A stretch of DNA of 64,000 bases. Origin: Devosia sp. 2618. GTDB lineage: Bacteria; Pseudomonadota; Alphaproteobacteria; Rhizobiales; Devosiaceae. The translations under genes were made by a program, and so were the position numbers. The stretch is from assembly GCF_040546815.1 (NCBI RefSeq), contig NZ_JBEPOO010000001.1, positions 186,001 through 250,000 on the forward strand. The letters are read 5' to 3'. Under the pieces are notes generated by a model that worked only from the letters and a program-made list of their open reading frames with translations, was not told the DNA's origin and did not search any database. Positions 8,120 to 16,635 of this stretch are shown piece by piece; within the stretch, counting starts at the first letter, position 1; each line of letters starts with the position of its first letter.

Positions 8120-8433
8120 CTGCGCGGGGCGAAGAAGATGACGCCTGCGCCGACGAGGCAGATCGCGACGCCGGCCAGATCCCACATATCGGGGCGAACC
8201 TTTTCGACGGTCGCCATGAACACCACCGACGCGGCGATATAGATGCCGCCATAGACGGCAAAGGCACGTCCAGCGCTTTCGGTGCCGGTAAAGGCCAGCA
8301 GCAATGCGAAGAGAGCAAGGCAGGCGATAGCGGGCAGCCACAGCCAGATCGGACCCTGCCGGATGGCCTGCCAGATGAAATAGCACCCCGCGATCTCAAA
8401 AGCCGCAGCGCCGAAGAACAGTACAAATTGCAG
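8116..8433 (-). CDS. YnfA family (UPF0060) small membrane protein
   Basis: A four-span membrane protein of the YnfA family, related in fold to small multidrug resistance transporters. The family core is clear: AAFEIAGCYFIW, LWLPAIACLALFALLLA, and YGGIYIAASVVFM followed by the last helix. From the CTG at 8433 the product has 105 residues, the normal YnfA length, and GGAG lies 8 nt upstream. No ATG is available near this point. In-frame TTG (8493) and GTG (8505) lie within or before the rpmE terminator, so the true start is open. The stop codon overlaps the end of rcdA by 4 bp on the opposite strand. Confidence 0.75.
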   Translation of the reverse strand: MQFVLFFGAAAFEIAGCYFIWQAIRQGPIWLWLPAIACLALFALLLAFTGTESAGRAFAVYGGIYIAASVVFMATVEKVRPDMWDLAGVAICLVGAGVIFFAPRS

Positions 8434-8491
8434 GGCGGGTACTCCGATGGTGCAGACGCCGCCGCTGGTGAAAACGACTAGCCCGACAAAC

Positions 8492-8520
8492 AAAAAACCC
8501 GACACGAATGCCGGGCTTTT
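8492..8520 (-). terminator. rpmE terminator
   Basis: A stem of seven pairs with one wobble and a TTCG loop, flanked by A and T tracts, reads on the minus strand into six T residues. It lies 21 bp past the rpmE stop and just before the ynfA coding region. Confidence 0.8.
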
Positions 8521-8540
8521 CGAAACCTGAAAGGGTTGGC

Positions 8541-8762
8541 TTAGATGCCGAGGCCCTTGAAGCGCTCCTTGAAGCGCGAAACGCGGCCACCGCGGTCGAG
8601 CAGCTGGCCCGTGCCGCCGGTCCATGCTGGATGGGTCTTTGGATCGATGTCGAGCTGCAGCGAGTCGCCTGCCTTGCCGTAGGTCGAACGCGTCTCGTAC
8701 TTGGTGCCGTCGGTCATTACCACGGTGATGGTGTGGTAGTCCGGATGGATGTCAGCCTTCAT
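8541..8762 (-). CDS. rpmE: 50S ribosomal protein L31
   Basis: L31 is a small protein of the central protuberance that bridges the two ribosomal subunits. The 73-residue product starts [20 protein letters not shown] and has the conserved [11 protein letters not shown] segment. It lacks the CXXC zinc-binding cysteines and is therefore of the zinc-independent (C-minus) form, which needs no metal for stability. Its terminator is at 8492-8520. Confidence 0.96.
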   Translation of the reverse strand: MKADIHPDYHTITVVMTDGTKYETRSTYGKAGDSLQLDIDPKTHPAWTGGTGQLLDRGGRVSRFKERFKGLGI

Positions 8763-8984
8763 CGGTATCGCCTCAAATCAAACGGGCGCCGTGGCGCCCG
8801 GAGAGCATCTAAAACTATGTGTTGGCGGCTTCATACAGAAAGCGTGCGCTCTCCGCAAGGGCAGGGGCGCGGCAATTTCGCACCAGACAAAGCAGTTGCT
8901 GGGACGCCATGCAGTGCCTATATCGGTGCCTCACGCGGCGCGCACCACCCGCTCCCTTCATAAACATACTGGCATAACCGAGCG

Positions 8985-10805
8985 ATGACAGATCAAGCGG
9001 TCCCGGTTGAGGCTGACGCAGAAAAGCTCGCCACGACATCCAGGCTCAATCCGCGCAAGCTGCAACCGCTGCGCAAACTCTTCCCTTTTGTGCTGCGCTA
9101 TCCGCTGCGGCTGGTGCTGACCATCCTGTTTTTGCTGGTGTCGGCGCTGTCGTCGCTGGCCATTCCTTATGTCATGGGCGGCGCGATCGATCAGGGTTTC
9201 CTCGCGGAAAACCTCGATAGTGTGACCCAGTATGGCTGGCTGATCGTTGGCATCGCCGCGATCATGGGTGTCGCCAGCGGCGCGCGATTCTATTTCATCT
9301 CGAGCCTGGGTGAGAAAGTTCTCGCCGACCTGCGCGAGGCCGTGTTCGGCCATCTGCTGCGACTCGATACGCATTATTTCGACACCAACCGCGTCGGTGA
9401 ACTGACCAGCCGCCTCAATGGCGACGTGAACGTCATTCGTTTTGCCATCAGCTCAAGCTTCTCGCTGGCGCTGCGCTCGCTGGTGACCATTGTCGGCGCG
9501 TTGGTGTTGATGGCGCTGACGAGCCCCGTGCTGACCACGGCAGTCGTGGTGCTGGTGCCGTGCATTTTATTCCCGCTGATCGCCTATTCGCGCCGTTTGC
9601 GCGGCATGTCCCGGCGCACGCAGGATGCGCTGGCGGATCTGTCGGCGATGTCGACCGAAATGCTGGGCGCGACCCGCACCGTCAAATCCTTCACGCAGGA
9701 AGAAGCGCAGTCGGGCATCTATAACCGCCATAGCCGCGACAGCTATCAGGCCGAAGTCAATCGGCTTGGCGCGCGCGCCGTGCTGGTGGGCATGGCGATT
9801 TTCCTGGGCACAGCAGCGATCGTCGTGCTGGTGTGGTGGGGTGCTCGCGCTGTGTTTGAGGGTTCGGTCACGGCCGGCCAACTGGCGCAGTTCATTGTCT
9901 ATGCTCTGATGGCCTCCGGCGCTTTGACCAATATCAGCGACGTGCTGGGCACGTTGCAGCAGGTGTCTGGTGCCACCGAACGTCTGACCGAAATCCTTGA
10001 TACCGATGCGACGATCCATGATCCGGCCGAGCCGCGCGATCTGCCGACGCCGCCGCTGGGCACCGTCGCGTTCGAGAATGTCGCGTTTGGCTACGACAAG
10101 GTCGGGTTCGAGCGTGTGCTGAGCGATATCAGCTTTACCGTGTCGCCGGGTGAAACCGTGGCGCTGGTGGGGCCGTCAGGGTCTGGCAAGTCCACGACGC
10201 TCTCCCTGCTGCAGCGCTTCTATGATGTGCTGGGTGGCGCTATCCGCGTCGATGGCGTCGATATCCGTGAAGCGGGTCTGGTGCAGTTGCGGCAGCGCTT
10301 TGCCTATGTCGAGCAAGAGCCAACGATCTTTGCTGGCACGATCGCCGACAATATCCGCTTCGGCAAACCCGATGCGAGCGATGCCGAAGTCGAGGCTGCA
10401 GCGCGTGCGGCGCTGGTGCATGACTTCGTCGTCGAAATGCCGCTCGGCTACGGCACGATGGTCGGCGAGCGCGGTATTACGCTCTCAGGCGGCCAGAAGC
10501 AGCGTCTGGCGATTGCCCGCGCAATCCTCAAGAACGCACCGATCCTGTTGCTCGACGAGGCCACCAGCGCCCTTGACGCACAGAGCGAGCGTCTGGTGCA
10601 GATGGCGCTTGAACATCTTATGAAGGGCCGAACGACACTGGTCATCGCGCACCGGTTGGCGACCATTCGCGACGCTGACAAGATTTTGGTGCTCGAAGGT
10701 GGCCGCATTATCGACCAGGGCACCCACGACCAACTGGTCGCCAAGGGGGGCCGCTATTCGGAACTGGCACGATTGCAGTTCCGCATGGAGGATGCCTCGG
10801 CTTAG
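8985..10805 (+). CDS. ABC exporter, fused permease and ATPase
   Basis: A 606-residue half-transporter of the MsbA/lipid-drug exporter class that would work as a homodimer in the inner membrane. Residues about 35-330 form the six-span type I exporter domain. The ATPase domain follows, with Walker A GPSGSGKST (about 395-403), signature LSGGQKQR (about 500), Walker B ILLLDEATSALD (about 520-531) and a switch histidine in IAHRLAT. The substrate is unknown; lipid, peptide or drug are all possible. The ATG at 8985 is the first in a 222-bp gap after rpmE. The gene ends 24 bp before the left repeat of the GIY-YIG unit. Confidence 0.92.
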   Translation: MTDQAVPVEADAEKLATTSRLNPRKLQPLRKLFPFVLRYPLRLVLTILFLLVSALSSLAIPYVMGGAIDQGFLAENLDSVTQYGWLIVGIAAIMGVASGARFYFISSLGEKVLADLREAVFGHLLRLDTHYFDTNRVGELTSRLNGDVNVIRFAISSSFSLALRSLVTIVGALVLMALTSPVLTTAVVVLVPCILFPLIAYSRRLRGMSRRTQDALADLSAMSTEMLGATRTVKSFTQEEAQSGIYNRHSRDSYQAEVNRLGARAVLVGMAIFLGTAAIVVLVWWGARAVFEGSVTAGQLAQFIVYALMASGALTNISDVLGTLQQVSGATERLTEILDTDATIHDPAEPRDLPTPPLGTVAFENVAFGYDKVGFERVLSDISFTVSPGETVALVGPSGSGKSTTLSLLQRFYDVLGGAIRVDGVDIREAGLVQLRQRFAYVEQEPTIFAGTIADNIRFGKPDASDAEVEAAARAALVHDFVVEMPLGYGTMVGERGITLSGGQKQRLAIARAILKNAPILLLDEATSALDAQSERLVQMALEHLMKGRTTLVIAHRLATIRDADKILVLEGGRIIDQGTHDQLVAKGGRYSELARLQFRMEDASA

Positions 10806-10828
10806 CTGAGGAGAGCGTCCCACCATGC

Positions 10829-10857
10829 CGTCATTCCCGCGCAGGCGGGAATCCATT
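10829..10857 (+). repeat. left inverted repeat, GIY-YIG unit 1
   Basis: A 29-bp repeat containing the palindrome ATTCCC-N8-GGGAAT (10833-10852), bordered by CGTC on the outer side and CCATT on the gene side. The same ATTCCC-N8-GGGAAT form is known from the neisserial dRS3 repeats. An exact inverted copy lies at 11184-11212. Confidence 0.9.
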
Positions 10858-10865
10858 ATTTCGAA

Positions 10866-11168
10866 CTAGCCCCAGTGCCGTGCGAGCTCGTGATAGCGGT
10901 CCAGCCAATGCGGGTTGGCTGTCTCTATAAGGCGGACCTTCCAGGCCCGATTCCATTTCTTGAGTTGCTTTTCACGGGTGATCGCAGATTCAGCACTGTC
11001 GTGGGGTTCGAACCAGACGAGGTCGTGCACTCCATATTGGCGGGTAAAACCGGCGATCAGATCGTTCCGATGCGTATAGGTTCGTCCGATCAGGTCGCTT
11101 GTCACGCCGATATAGATCGTGCCGTTCTTCCCGCTTGCCAGCATGTAGACGCAAAAGAGCTTTTGCAT
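10866..11168 (-). CDS. GIY-YIG domain protein (URI/COG2827 type)
   Basis: A 100-residue single-domain protein of the GIY-YIG nuclease superfamily. CVYMLASGKNGTIYIGVT gives the VYML/IYIG pair that corresponds to GIY and YIG, followed by the catalytic-type arginine region (LIGRTYTHR) and the late glutamate-lysine helix (AITREKQLKKW). Small proteins like this are common in bacteria, but their biological role is unsettled. The ATG at 11168 begins the domain; the frame runs on through the right repeat, adding residues such as SFPRRRES that are translated repeat. It is 42% or so identical by eye to the protein at 20734-21027. Confidence 0.85.
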   Translation of the reverse strand: MQKLFCVYMLASGKNGTIYIGVTSDLIGRTYTHRNDLIAGFTRQYGVHDLVWFEPHDSAESAITREKQLKKWNRAWKVRLIETANPHWLDRYHELARHWG

Positions 11169-11183
11169 GTGCGGCCCTAGAAG

Positions 11184-11212
11184 AATGGATTCCCGCCTGC
11201 GCGGGAATGACG
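11184..11212 (-). repeat. right inverted repeat, GIY-YIG unit 1
   Basis: A perfect inverted copy of 10829-10857. The palindromic core is at 11189-11208. The AATGG end faces the GIY-YIG start codon, mirroring the left copy. Confidence 0.9.
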
Positions 11213-11236
11213 TCGTGTGTCGAACCTTCCCGCCCA

Positions 11237-12262
11237 CTACCCCTCGGTCAACTTGAACTCGATGCGGCGGTTGCGGCGGTAGGCTTCGTCGTTTTGCGCT
11301 GGGTCTAGCGGCGTGAATTCGCCGAAGCCGGCGGCGACCAGTCGGTTGGGCGAGACGCCGCGCGAGACGAGGTAGCGGGCGACCGAGATGGCGCGGGCGG
11401 CCGAGAGTTCCCAGTTGGACGGGAAGCGGGCGTTCGAGATGGGGCGGATATCGGTATGGCCGTCAATGCGGAGGACCCAATTGATATCGGGCGGGATTTC
11501 CTGCTCGAGCTGGAGGATGGCTTCGGCGAGTGCGTCGAGGTCGGGCGTGCCTTGGCTCGAAATATCGGCCTGACCGGGCGCGAACAGCACTTCGGACTGG
11601 AACACGAAACGGTCGCCGACGACGCGGACATCGGCGCGGCCTTCGAGAATTTCGCGGAGGCGGCCGAAGAAATCGGAGCGATAGCGCGAGAGGTCCTGTA
11701 CGCGCTGGGCGAGGGCCAGGTTGAGGCGGCGGCCGAGATCGGCGATCTGGGTCCGGCTTTCGGTATCACGCCCTTCAGAGGCCTCAAGAGCGGCTTCCAA
11801 CGCACCGATCTGGGTGCGGAGGGCTGCCAGTTGCTGATTGAGTAGTGCAACCTGCGCATTGGCTTCGTCCGACAGCTCCTGGGCGCTCAGCAGGTCGTCC
11901 TGCAGGCCTGCAATGGTGCTGTCCTTTTCGCCGAGCCCGACACCGATGCCCGCGAGCTGGCCGGAGAGGCTGGCATTGTCGGCCTGGGCGCTCCCGAGCG
12001 TGGCGGTGAGCGTCGCGATCTGGGTGGTCAGGTCGTCGGAATTGGCACGTTCGAGCTGCAGCAGGTCGGTCAGTTCGGCGATCTGGCTGTTGAGCCGCGC
12101 CAAAGCCGTGTCGCGGCCCTGAATTTCCTGGCCGAGGAAAAACTGGGTCAGCATGAACAGGCTGAGCATGAAAATGATGACGAGCAGCAGGCTCGACAGG
12201 GCGTCAACGAACCCCGGCCAGTAATTGGCCTCCTGCCGCCGACGGGAACGGGCTCCCGGCAT
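11237..12262 (-). CDS. MotB/OmpA-like peptidoglycan-binding membrane protein
   Basis: A 341-residue inner-membrane protein with one N-terminal span (about residues 18-45), a long coiled-coil region (50-190) and a C-terminal OmpA-like domain (about 215-341) that would grip peptidoglycan; IDGHTDIRP and the late NRRIEFKL are OmpA-family motifs. The span begins FVDALSSLLLV, so an aspartate occupies the position of the proton-binding Asp of MotB. It starts 3 bp after the ExbB/MotA-like gene and the two must form a proton-driven channel complex. Similar pairs occur near efp in other rhizobia; the function is not flagellar rotation, as no flagellar genes are near. Confidence 0.87.
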   Translation of the reverse strand: MPGARSRRRQEANYWPGFVDALSSLLLVIIFMLSLFMLTQFFLGQEIQGRDTALARLNSQIAELTDLLQLERANSDDLTTQIATLTATLGSAQADNASLSGQLAGIGVGLGEKDSTIAGLQDDLLSAQELSDEANAQVALLNQQLAALRTQIGALEAALEASEGRDTESRTQIADLGRRLNLALAQRVQDLSRYRSDFFGRLREILEGRADVRVVGDRFVFQSEVLFAPGQADISSQGTPDLDALAEAILQLEQEIPPDINWVLRIDGHTDIRPISNARFPSNWELSAARAISVARYLVSRGVSPNRLVAAGFGEFTPLDPAQNDEAYRRNRRIEFKLTEG

Positions 12263-12265
12263 CGA

Positions 12266-13255
12266 CTAGTCCCGCCGCTCGGTGGTGTCGGCTTGCGACA
12301 GGACGGCCTCGATCAGTTCGCGTAGCTTGGCGTTGGTTTCGCCCTGTTCGGTGATGTGCTTGCGCAGATCGTCCTGCTCGACGCGGATGTGCTTGACCAG
12401 ACCGTCAATGCCGCGGGCCAGTTCGGCCATGGCACGAATGGCGTTTTGCGACGAGTTCTGGTTCTGCATGCTGTCGCCGAGCTTATCGAACATGGCCTGC
12501 ATTTCGGGGCCACCAGCGTTGGCCTGCATGGCGCTGACCGGGTGATCGAGCTCGGTCATGGAGGTCATCCAGTCTTCGAGGTCGGTATAAAAGGCGTTCT
12601 GCGCCTGGCTGGTCTGTAGGTCGAGGAAACCCAGTACCAGCGATCCGGCAAGACCAAATAGTGAGGACGAGAATGCGGTGCCCATGCCCGAAAGCGGCGC
12701 TGCAAGGCCTTCCTTGAGGTTGGCGAACAGGGCTGTGCTGTCGGCCGAGGTGACGTCGAGCGCATTGATGACGCCAGCGACCGAACTCACGGTTTCAAGC
12801 AGACCGTAGAACGTGCCCATGAGGCCAAGGAACACCAGCAGGCCAGTGAGGTAGCGCGAGGTGTCCTTAGCTTCGTCGAGGCGATTGCCGACCGAATCAA
12901 GGATCGAGCGCATCGAGGATGGCGTTATAATCGCCTCGCCGATCCGCTCGCGCAGGATACCGGCGACGGGCGCGAGCAGGATGGGGGGGCGCACATTGGT
13001 GGTGGTGCCGTCCTGCAGGGAATTGACCCACTTCACCTCGGGAAAGAGGCGGATCACCTGCCGGAAGCTCAGAAAAATACCGACGAACAGGGCGAAAAAG
13101 ATCATCGAGTTGATGAACGGATTGGCCCAGAAGAAGGTGATGATCTGGGTGAACAGGATGGCGCCGACGAGCGCAACCAGCACCAGGAAAATCACGATCT
13201 TGATCAGGTAAACGGTCGGACTGGCGAGGTGATAGGGATCGTAGCCTTGCGTCAT
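12266..13255 (-). CDS. MotA/TolQ/ExbB-like proton channel protein
   Basis: A 329-residue polytopic inner-membrane protein. Spans are predicted near residues 16-45, 50-65, 138-163 and 180-215. The segment LVFLGLMGTFYGLLETV and the downstream LSGMGTAFSSSLFGLAGSLVLG form the conserved MotA/TolQ/ExbB channel helices. The C-terminus is polar and helical. I placed the start at the ATG at 13255 (MTQGYDPYH); an earlier in-frame start at 13327 would add a polar leader. It is the first gene of a two-gene unit with the MotB/OmpA-like protein, 3 bp apart. A possible partner in envelope or peptidoglycan energetics is inferred. Confidence 0.87.
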   Translation of the reverse strand: MTQGYDPYHLASPTVYLIKIVIFLVLVALVGAILFTQIITFFWANPFINSMIFFALFVGIFLSFRQVIRLFPEVKWVNSLQDGTTTNVRPPILLAPVAGILRERIGEAIITPSSMRSILDSVGNRLDEAKDTSRYLTGLLVFLGLMGTFYGLLETVSSVAGVINALDVTSADSTALFANLKEGLAAPLSGMGTAFSSSLFGLAGSLVLGFLDLQTSQAQNAFYTDLEDWMTSMTELDHPVSAMQANAGGPEMQAMFDKLGDSMQNQNSSQNAIRAMAELARGIDGLVKHIRVEQDDLRKHITEQGETNAKLRELIEAVLSQADTTERRD

Positions 13256-13403
13256 CTTGCCTGAACCTTGCCCCCGTACAGCCAAATCACTTGTGCGCAG
13301 ACTAGTTAGCGCGCGCGGGCGGGGCAATCACAAAGGTTAATGGTGTTGGAGGTGTGATCGTGGATTGGGCATCGATGGATGTCTGGGGCGCGGGATCTTG
13401 AAC

Positions 13404-13440
13404 AAAAAAGCTCTCCAACGCTGAATGTCGCTGGAGAGCT
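13404..13440 (-). terminator. terminator after inositol monophosphatase gene
   Basis: A 9-bp stem (13409-13417 with 13432-13440) with a 14-nt loop reads on the minus strand into TTTTTTG. It lies 23 bp past the inositol monophosphatase stop and separates the efp unit from the channel genes. Confidence 0.82.
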
Positions 13441-13463
13441 ACATTGTGACCTGGTCAGTCGAG

Positions 13464-14258
13464 TTACTGAATCGGGCGCAGTTCCTTGAGCAGGGCTGGC
13501 TGCAGATATTCGTTGCCGGCAACGATCTGGCCGTTCCAGACCGAACCGGTCGTGCCGGCATAATCGGAAACGAAACCGCCGGCTTCCTTGACGGCGAGCA
13601 GGCCGGGCGCGACGTCCCATGGCGCCAATCCGGCTTCCCAGATCGCATCGTAGCGGCCGGCGGCGAGCCAGGCCATGTCCATCGAGATCGAGCCCGAGCG
13701 GCGGATGCCGGCGACCGCTGGCGTGATATGGGCCAGCTGGCGCAGCTGCAGGCCGTCATTGGACGTGCCCTGAGTCTTGATGCCGGTGCAGATCACGGCA
13801 TCGGACAGCGAGCGACGACCGGCAACGCGCAGGCGCTTGCGGTCATTGAGCCAGGTGCCGCCACCTTTTTCGGCGGTGTAGAGTTCGTCGAGCACTGGAT
13901 TGTAGATCACCGAGGCGACGATCTCGTTGGCGCGTTCAAGGGCGATGGCCACGGCAAAAAGCGGGATCGAGTGCAGGAAATTGGTGGTGCCATCGAGCGG
14001 GTCGATGATCCAGCGGTGCTGGCCGTCGGTGCCTTTTACCTCGCCGCCTTCTTCCATGAGGAAGGCATAGGTCGGACGCGCCTTGAGCAGTTCGTCATAG
14101 ACGATCTGTTCGGCGCGCAGGTCGGCCTTGGAGACGAAATCGGCCGGGCCCTTGCGGGAAACCTGCAGGTTTTCGACTTCGTTGAAGTCCTTGGTCAGGG
14201 ATTTGCCGGCCTTGATGGCGGCGCTGACCATGACATTGAGGATAGCTGAACGTGCCAT
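13464..14258 (-). CDS. suhB: inositol monophosphatase family protein
   Basis: A 264-residue magnesium-dependent phosphatase of the IMPase/SuhB family, which hydrolyses inositol-1-phosphate and related sugar phosphates. It shows the metal-binding motifs EEGG (motif 0 region), DPLDGTTNFLHSIP (motif 1) and WDVAPG (motif 2). Length and N-terminus are typical. It starts 3 bp after the efp stop, so the two genes form an operon ended by the hairpin at 13404-13440. Whether it also has the antitermination role known for E. coli SuhB cannot be told here. Confidence 0.92.
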   Translation of the reverse strand: MARSAILNVMVSAAIKAGKSLTKDFNEVENLQVSRKGPADFVSKADLRAEQIVYDELLKARPTYAFLMEEGGEVKGTDGQHRWIIDPLDGTTNFLHSIPLFAVAIALERANEIVASVIYNPVLDELYTAEKGGGTWLNDRKRLRVAGRRSLSDAVICTGIKTQGTSNDGLQLRQLAHITPAVAGIRRSGSISMDMAWLAAGRYDAIWEAGLAPWDVAPGLLAVKEAGGFVSDYAGTTGSVWNGQIVAGNEYLQPALLKELRPIQ

Positions 14259-14261
14259 GGT

Positions 14262-14828
14262 TTAGTCCGCCCGACGCATGTAAGTGGCTTCTGTGGTGTC
14301 GACGACGATGCGTTCGCCGACGGCGATGAATGGGGGCACCATGACCTTGAGGCCATTGCTGAGAATTGCCGGCTTGAACTGGCTGGAAACGCTCTGGCCC
14401 TTCTGCACCGGATCAACTTCGGTGACTTCGAGCACGACGTTGGCTGGGAACTTGATGCCCAGTGGGGTTTCTTCGTGCATTTCGAGCGTGATCTTCATGC
14501 CGTCCTGCAGGAACGCGGCGCGTTCGCCGACGAAGTCCTTGGGCAGTTCGACCTGCTCGTAGGTGTTCTGGTCCATGAAGACGAGGTTGTCGCCCTGCTC
14601 ATAGAGATAGGTGAAATCGCGGAATTCGAGCTCGACGGTCTCGACGGTCTCAGCGGACCGGAAACGTTCGTTGAGCTTGGTGCCGCCGAGGATGGCCTTG
14701 AGTTCGACCTGGGCATAGGCGCCGCCCTTGCCGGGCTTGACGTGATCGACCTTTACCGCGACCCACAAACGGTCCTGGTGATTGACGACGTTGCCGGGGC
14801 GGATTTCGTTGCCGTTGATCTTGGCCAT
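14262..14828 (-). CDS. efp: elongation factor P
   Basis: EF-P enters the ribosomal E site and relieves stalling at polyproline stretches. The 188-residue protein has the expected three beta-barrel domains. Lys34 in the [10 protein letters not shown] loop is the site modified by beta-lysylation in EpmA-containing bacteria. The ATG at 14828 ([15 protein letters not shown]) gives the normal length; 12 upstream codons in frame are rejected. Products elsewhere in the window that are rich in proline, such as TolA, would depend on it. It leads the efp-suhB unit. Confidence 0.97.
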   Translation of the reverse strand: MAKINGNEIRPGNVVNHQDRLWVAVKVDHVKPGKGGAYAQVELKAILGGTKLNERFRSAETVETVELEFRDFTYLYEQGDNLVFMDQNTYEQVELPKDFVGERAAFLQDGMKITLEMHEETPLGIKFPANVVLEVTEVDPVQKGQSVSSQFKPAILSNGLKVMVPPFIAVGERIVVDTTEATYMRRAD

Positions 14829-14950
14829 GCGGGTTTTGCTTTCGGGTACCGAATTGTCGGTCAAGGCCTACGCGCCGGATGCGGCGGGCCGATGATGATG
14901 GATTGAGCTGAAGGAGCGTGGCGGCTTATTGCCCCAGAACGCCCGTTGGT

Positions 14951-16042
14951 TCAAGGGTCTTGCGGTTCGGGCGGCGCGGTGGAGGCTGGCGCTTCGCCGC
15001 TATCGGTTGGTGCGGGCAGCACAGGGCCGCCGACCTGAGGGGTGGTCGGGATTTCAAGAACTGTCTCGATGCGGGGCGGTGTCGAGGGCCAGAAGCGGGC
15101 GCGTTCTTCGGCGCGGGCAAGCTGGGCAGGCGGAATAGAAATCAGCAAACGATCCAGCGATGGGTCCGACAGGCCCTGGCGGCGGGCAAGGGCGCGCCAC
15201 ATCGCCGCTTCTTCGAGATCGAGCGACACGCCTTCGCCGACGGCGAGCAGCTTGGCATAGCGGTTCTGGGCCACGGCATTGCCGGATTCGGCGGCGCGCA
15301 AATACCAGAGGGCAGCCGTTGCGACGTCCTGATCGACGCCCTGACCAAGATAGAGCAGGGTGGCATAGTCGATCTGTGCGGCGACAAGGCCCTGCTGCGC
15401 GGCAAGCTTGAGATAGCCAGCACCGGCGGCAACGTCAGGCGCAACGCCGGCGCCTTCGATCAGCATGCTGGCATAGTCGTACTGCGCTTCGGGCAGTTCG
15501 GCGTCGGCGGCTTCCTTCATCAGGCCAGCGGCGGTCACAAGGCTTGGCGTGGCGTAGATGCCCTCAACATGGAGCAGGGCCATGTTGTATTTGGCGGGGA
15601 TATAGCCGGCGGCGGCGGCCTTGTTGAACAGGTCAGCGGCGCGGGCACGGTTTTTCGGCACGCCGATGCCGTCCTGATAATAGAGCGCCAGCTCGAACGT
15701 TGCGAGGCGATCGCCGCCATTGGCAGCAAGCTGATACCAGCCTGCGGCGCGCTGATCGTTCTGTGCAACGCCGAGGCCCTTGGCGTAGATCTCGGCGATC
15801 AGGGTCTGGGCGGCGGCGTCGCCTTTTTCGGCACGTGGCAGGGCAAATTCGAGGGCGGTCAGGAAATAGCCGCGCTGGAAGGCGCCAAAGGCGTAGTCGC
15901 TGGGGACGCGTGGCCCAAAGATCTGGTCGGAAATGGCATCAGCCGGTGCAGCCGCAGGAGGGGTGGCGGGCTCCGCTTCCTGTGCGAAGGCGCAGACGGG
16001 CGTGAAAGCAATGAGTGCGGTCAGCAGGAGACGGCGCATCAT
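14951..16042 (-). CDS. secreted Sel1-repeat protein
   Basis: A 363-residue periplasmic protein. Residues 1-20 form a signal peptide with a cleavage site after AFA. The body holds about six Sel1-type TPR repeats (consensus AAQ.....Y..G.GV..D...A..W...AA), between residues about 70 and 300. The C-terminal 60 residues are proline-rich. Sel1 proteins such as ExoR serve as periplasmic regulators or scaffolds, but this one lacks a clear orthologue assignment. Its ATG overlaps the stop of the upstream thiE-like gene (ATGA-type overlap), so they are translationally coupled. Confidence 0.85.
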   Translation of the reverse strand: MMRRLLLTALIAFTPVCAFAQEAEPATPPAAAPADAISDQIFGPRVPSDYAFGAFQRGYFLTALEFALPRAEKGDAAAQTLIAEIYAKGLGVAQNDQRAAGWYQLAANGGDRLATFELALYYQDGIGVPKNRARAADLFNKAAAAGYIPAKYNMALLHVEGIYATPSLVTAAGLMKEAADAELPEAQYDYASMLIEGAGVAPDVAAGAGYLKLAAQQGLVAAQIDYATLLYLGQGVDQDVATAALWYLRAAESGNAVAQNRYAKLLAVGEGVSLDLEEAAMWRALARRQGLSDPSLDRLLISIPPAQLARAEERARFWPSTPPRIETVLEIPTTPQVGGPVLPAPTDSGEAPASTAPPEPQDP

Positions 16043-16635
16043 GCGTTTTCTCCAAGGCTGGCAACGATCGCTGCGACAGCCTGAGCGGGATTGGCAGCCG
16101 ACCAGACGCTGTCGGAGAGCGCGAAGAATTCAGCACCGCGTGCGTCGACTGTGTCGGCGGCCGGCTGGCTCAGAACGGCTGGAATTTCAAAGGTCTCTGC
16201 CCACCACTGGCCAAGATCGGCGGCTGTTGCATCGTCGACGCCATCGAGGGGACCAAAAAACACGTAGTCGATGTCCATTTCGCCAGCGGTCATCGCATCG
16301 TGGCGCGACGGCACATTGGCAGCGCCGACGATCATGGCGGGCTTAAGCGCGGCGATGGCAGTCTTGATCGCGGCCGGGCCCTTGGTGATGTGGACGCCAT
16401 CGGCGCCGAGGCGCTTGGTCAGCGCGATATCGTCTTCGATCAGCACGGCGCAGCCGGCGCCCTGGCCGACATTGACGATGGCGGCTGCGAGACGGCCATA
16501 GGCGGCGTCATCCATCGCGCCGCGGCTGACCAGCAGCGCGGAGAATTCGGCAGCGTTGAGCACAGCCATCAGGGTGGCGGGAAAGCTCTCCGGCTCGGCA
16601 TTGGCAGGTGTAATCAGATAAAGCTGGGGGGCCAT
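16039..16635 (-). CDS. thiamine-phosphate synthase-like (ThiE/TenI) protein
   Basis: A 198-residue TIM-barrel protein of the ThiE/TenI family, which joins the pyrimidine and thiazole halves of thiamine or isomerises the thiazole. QLYLITP starts the first strand; CAVLIEDDIALTKRLGADGVHI matches the ThiE phosphate-binding region, and VFFGPLDGVDD the later substrate loop. In ThiE the latter loop usually reads GP.F.T.TK, so the sequence is divergent and catalytic activity is uncertain. It lies far from the thiBPQ genes and is coupled to a Sel1 gene. Confidence 0.75.
   Translation of the reverse strand: MAPQLYLITPANAEPESFPATLMAVLNAAEFSALLVSRGAMDDAAYGRLAAAIVNVGQGAGCAVLIEDDIALTKRLGADGVHITKGPAAIKTAIAALKPAMIVGAANVPSRHDAMTAGEMDIDYVFFGPLDGVDDATAADLGQWWAETFEIPAVLSQPAADTVDARGAEFFALSDSVWSAANPAQAVAAIVASLGENA

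Larger units (their letters stand above)
10829..11212. mobile_element. candidate GIY-YIG inverted-repeat unit 1
   Basis: A 384-bp unit is bounded by a perfect 29-bp inverted repeat (10829-10857 and 11184-11212) and contains a single GIY-YIG gene. The compact layout, with 8 bp between the left repeat and the stop codon and 15 bp between the right repeat and the start, resembles a minimal mobile cassette. No target-site duplication is obvious. Mobility is an inference; what is seen is the repeat pair and the enclosed gene. Confidence 0.5.

Noticed and set aside
11169..11237. N-terminal extension of the first GIY-YIG protein (SFPRRRES)
   Set aside because: These residues are the translation of the flanking inverted repeat. 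The domain begins at the ATG at 11168.
11237..13255. Zorya-type anti-phage system (ZorA/ZorB)
   Set aside because: The channel and OmpA-like pair resembles ZorAB, but no ZorC, ZorD or ZorE-like gene lies nearby, the channel protein lacks the long cytoplasmic tail, and the efp-suhB neighbourhood points to a conserved housekeeping pair.
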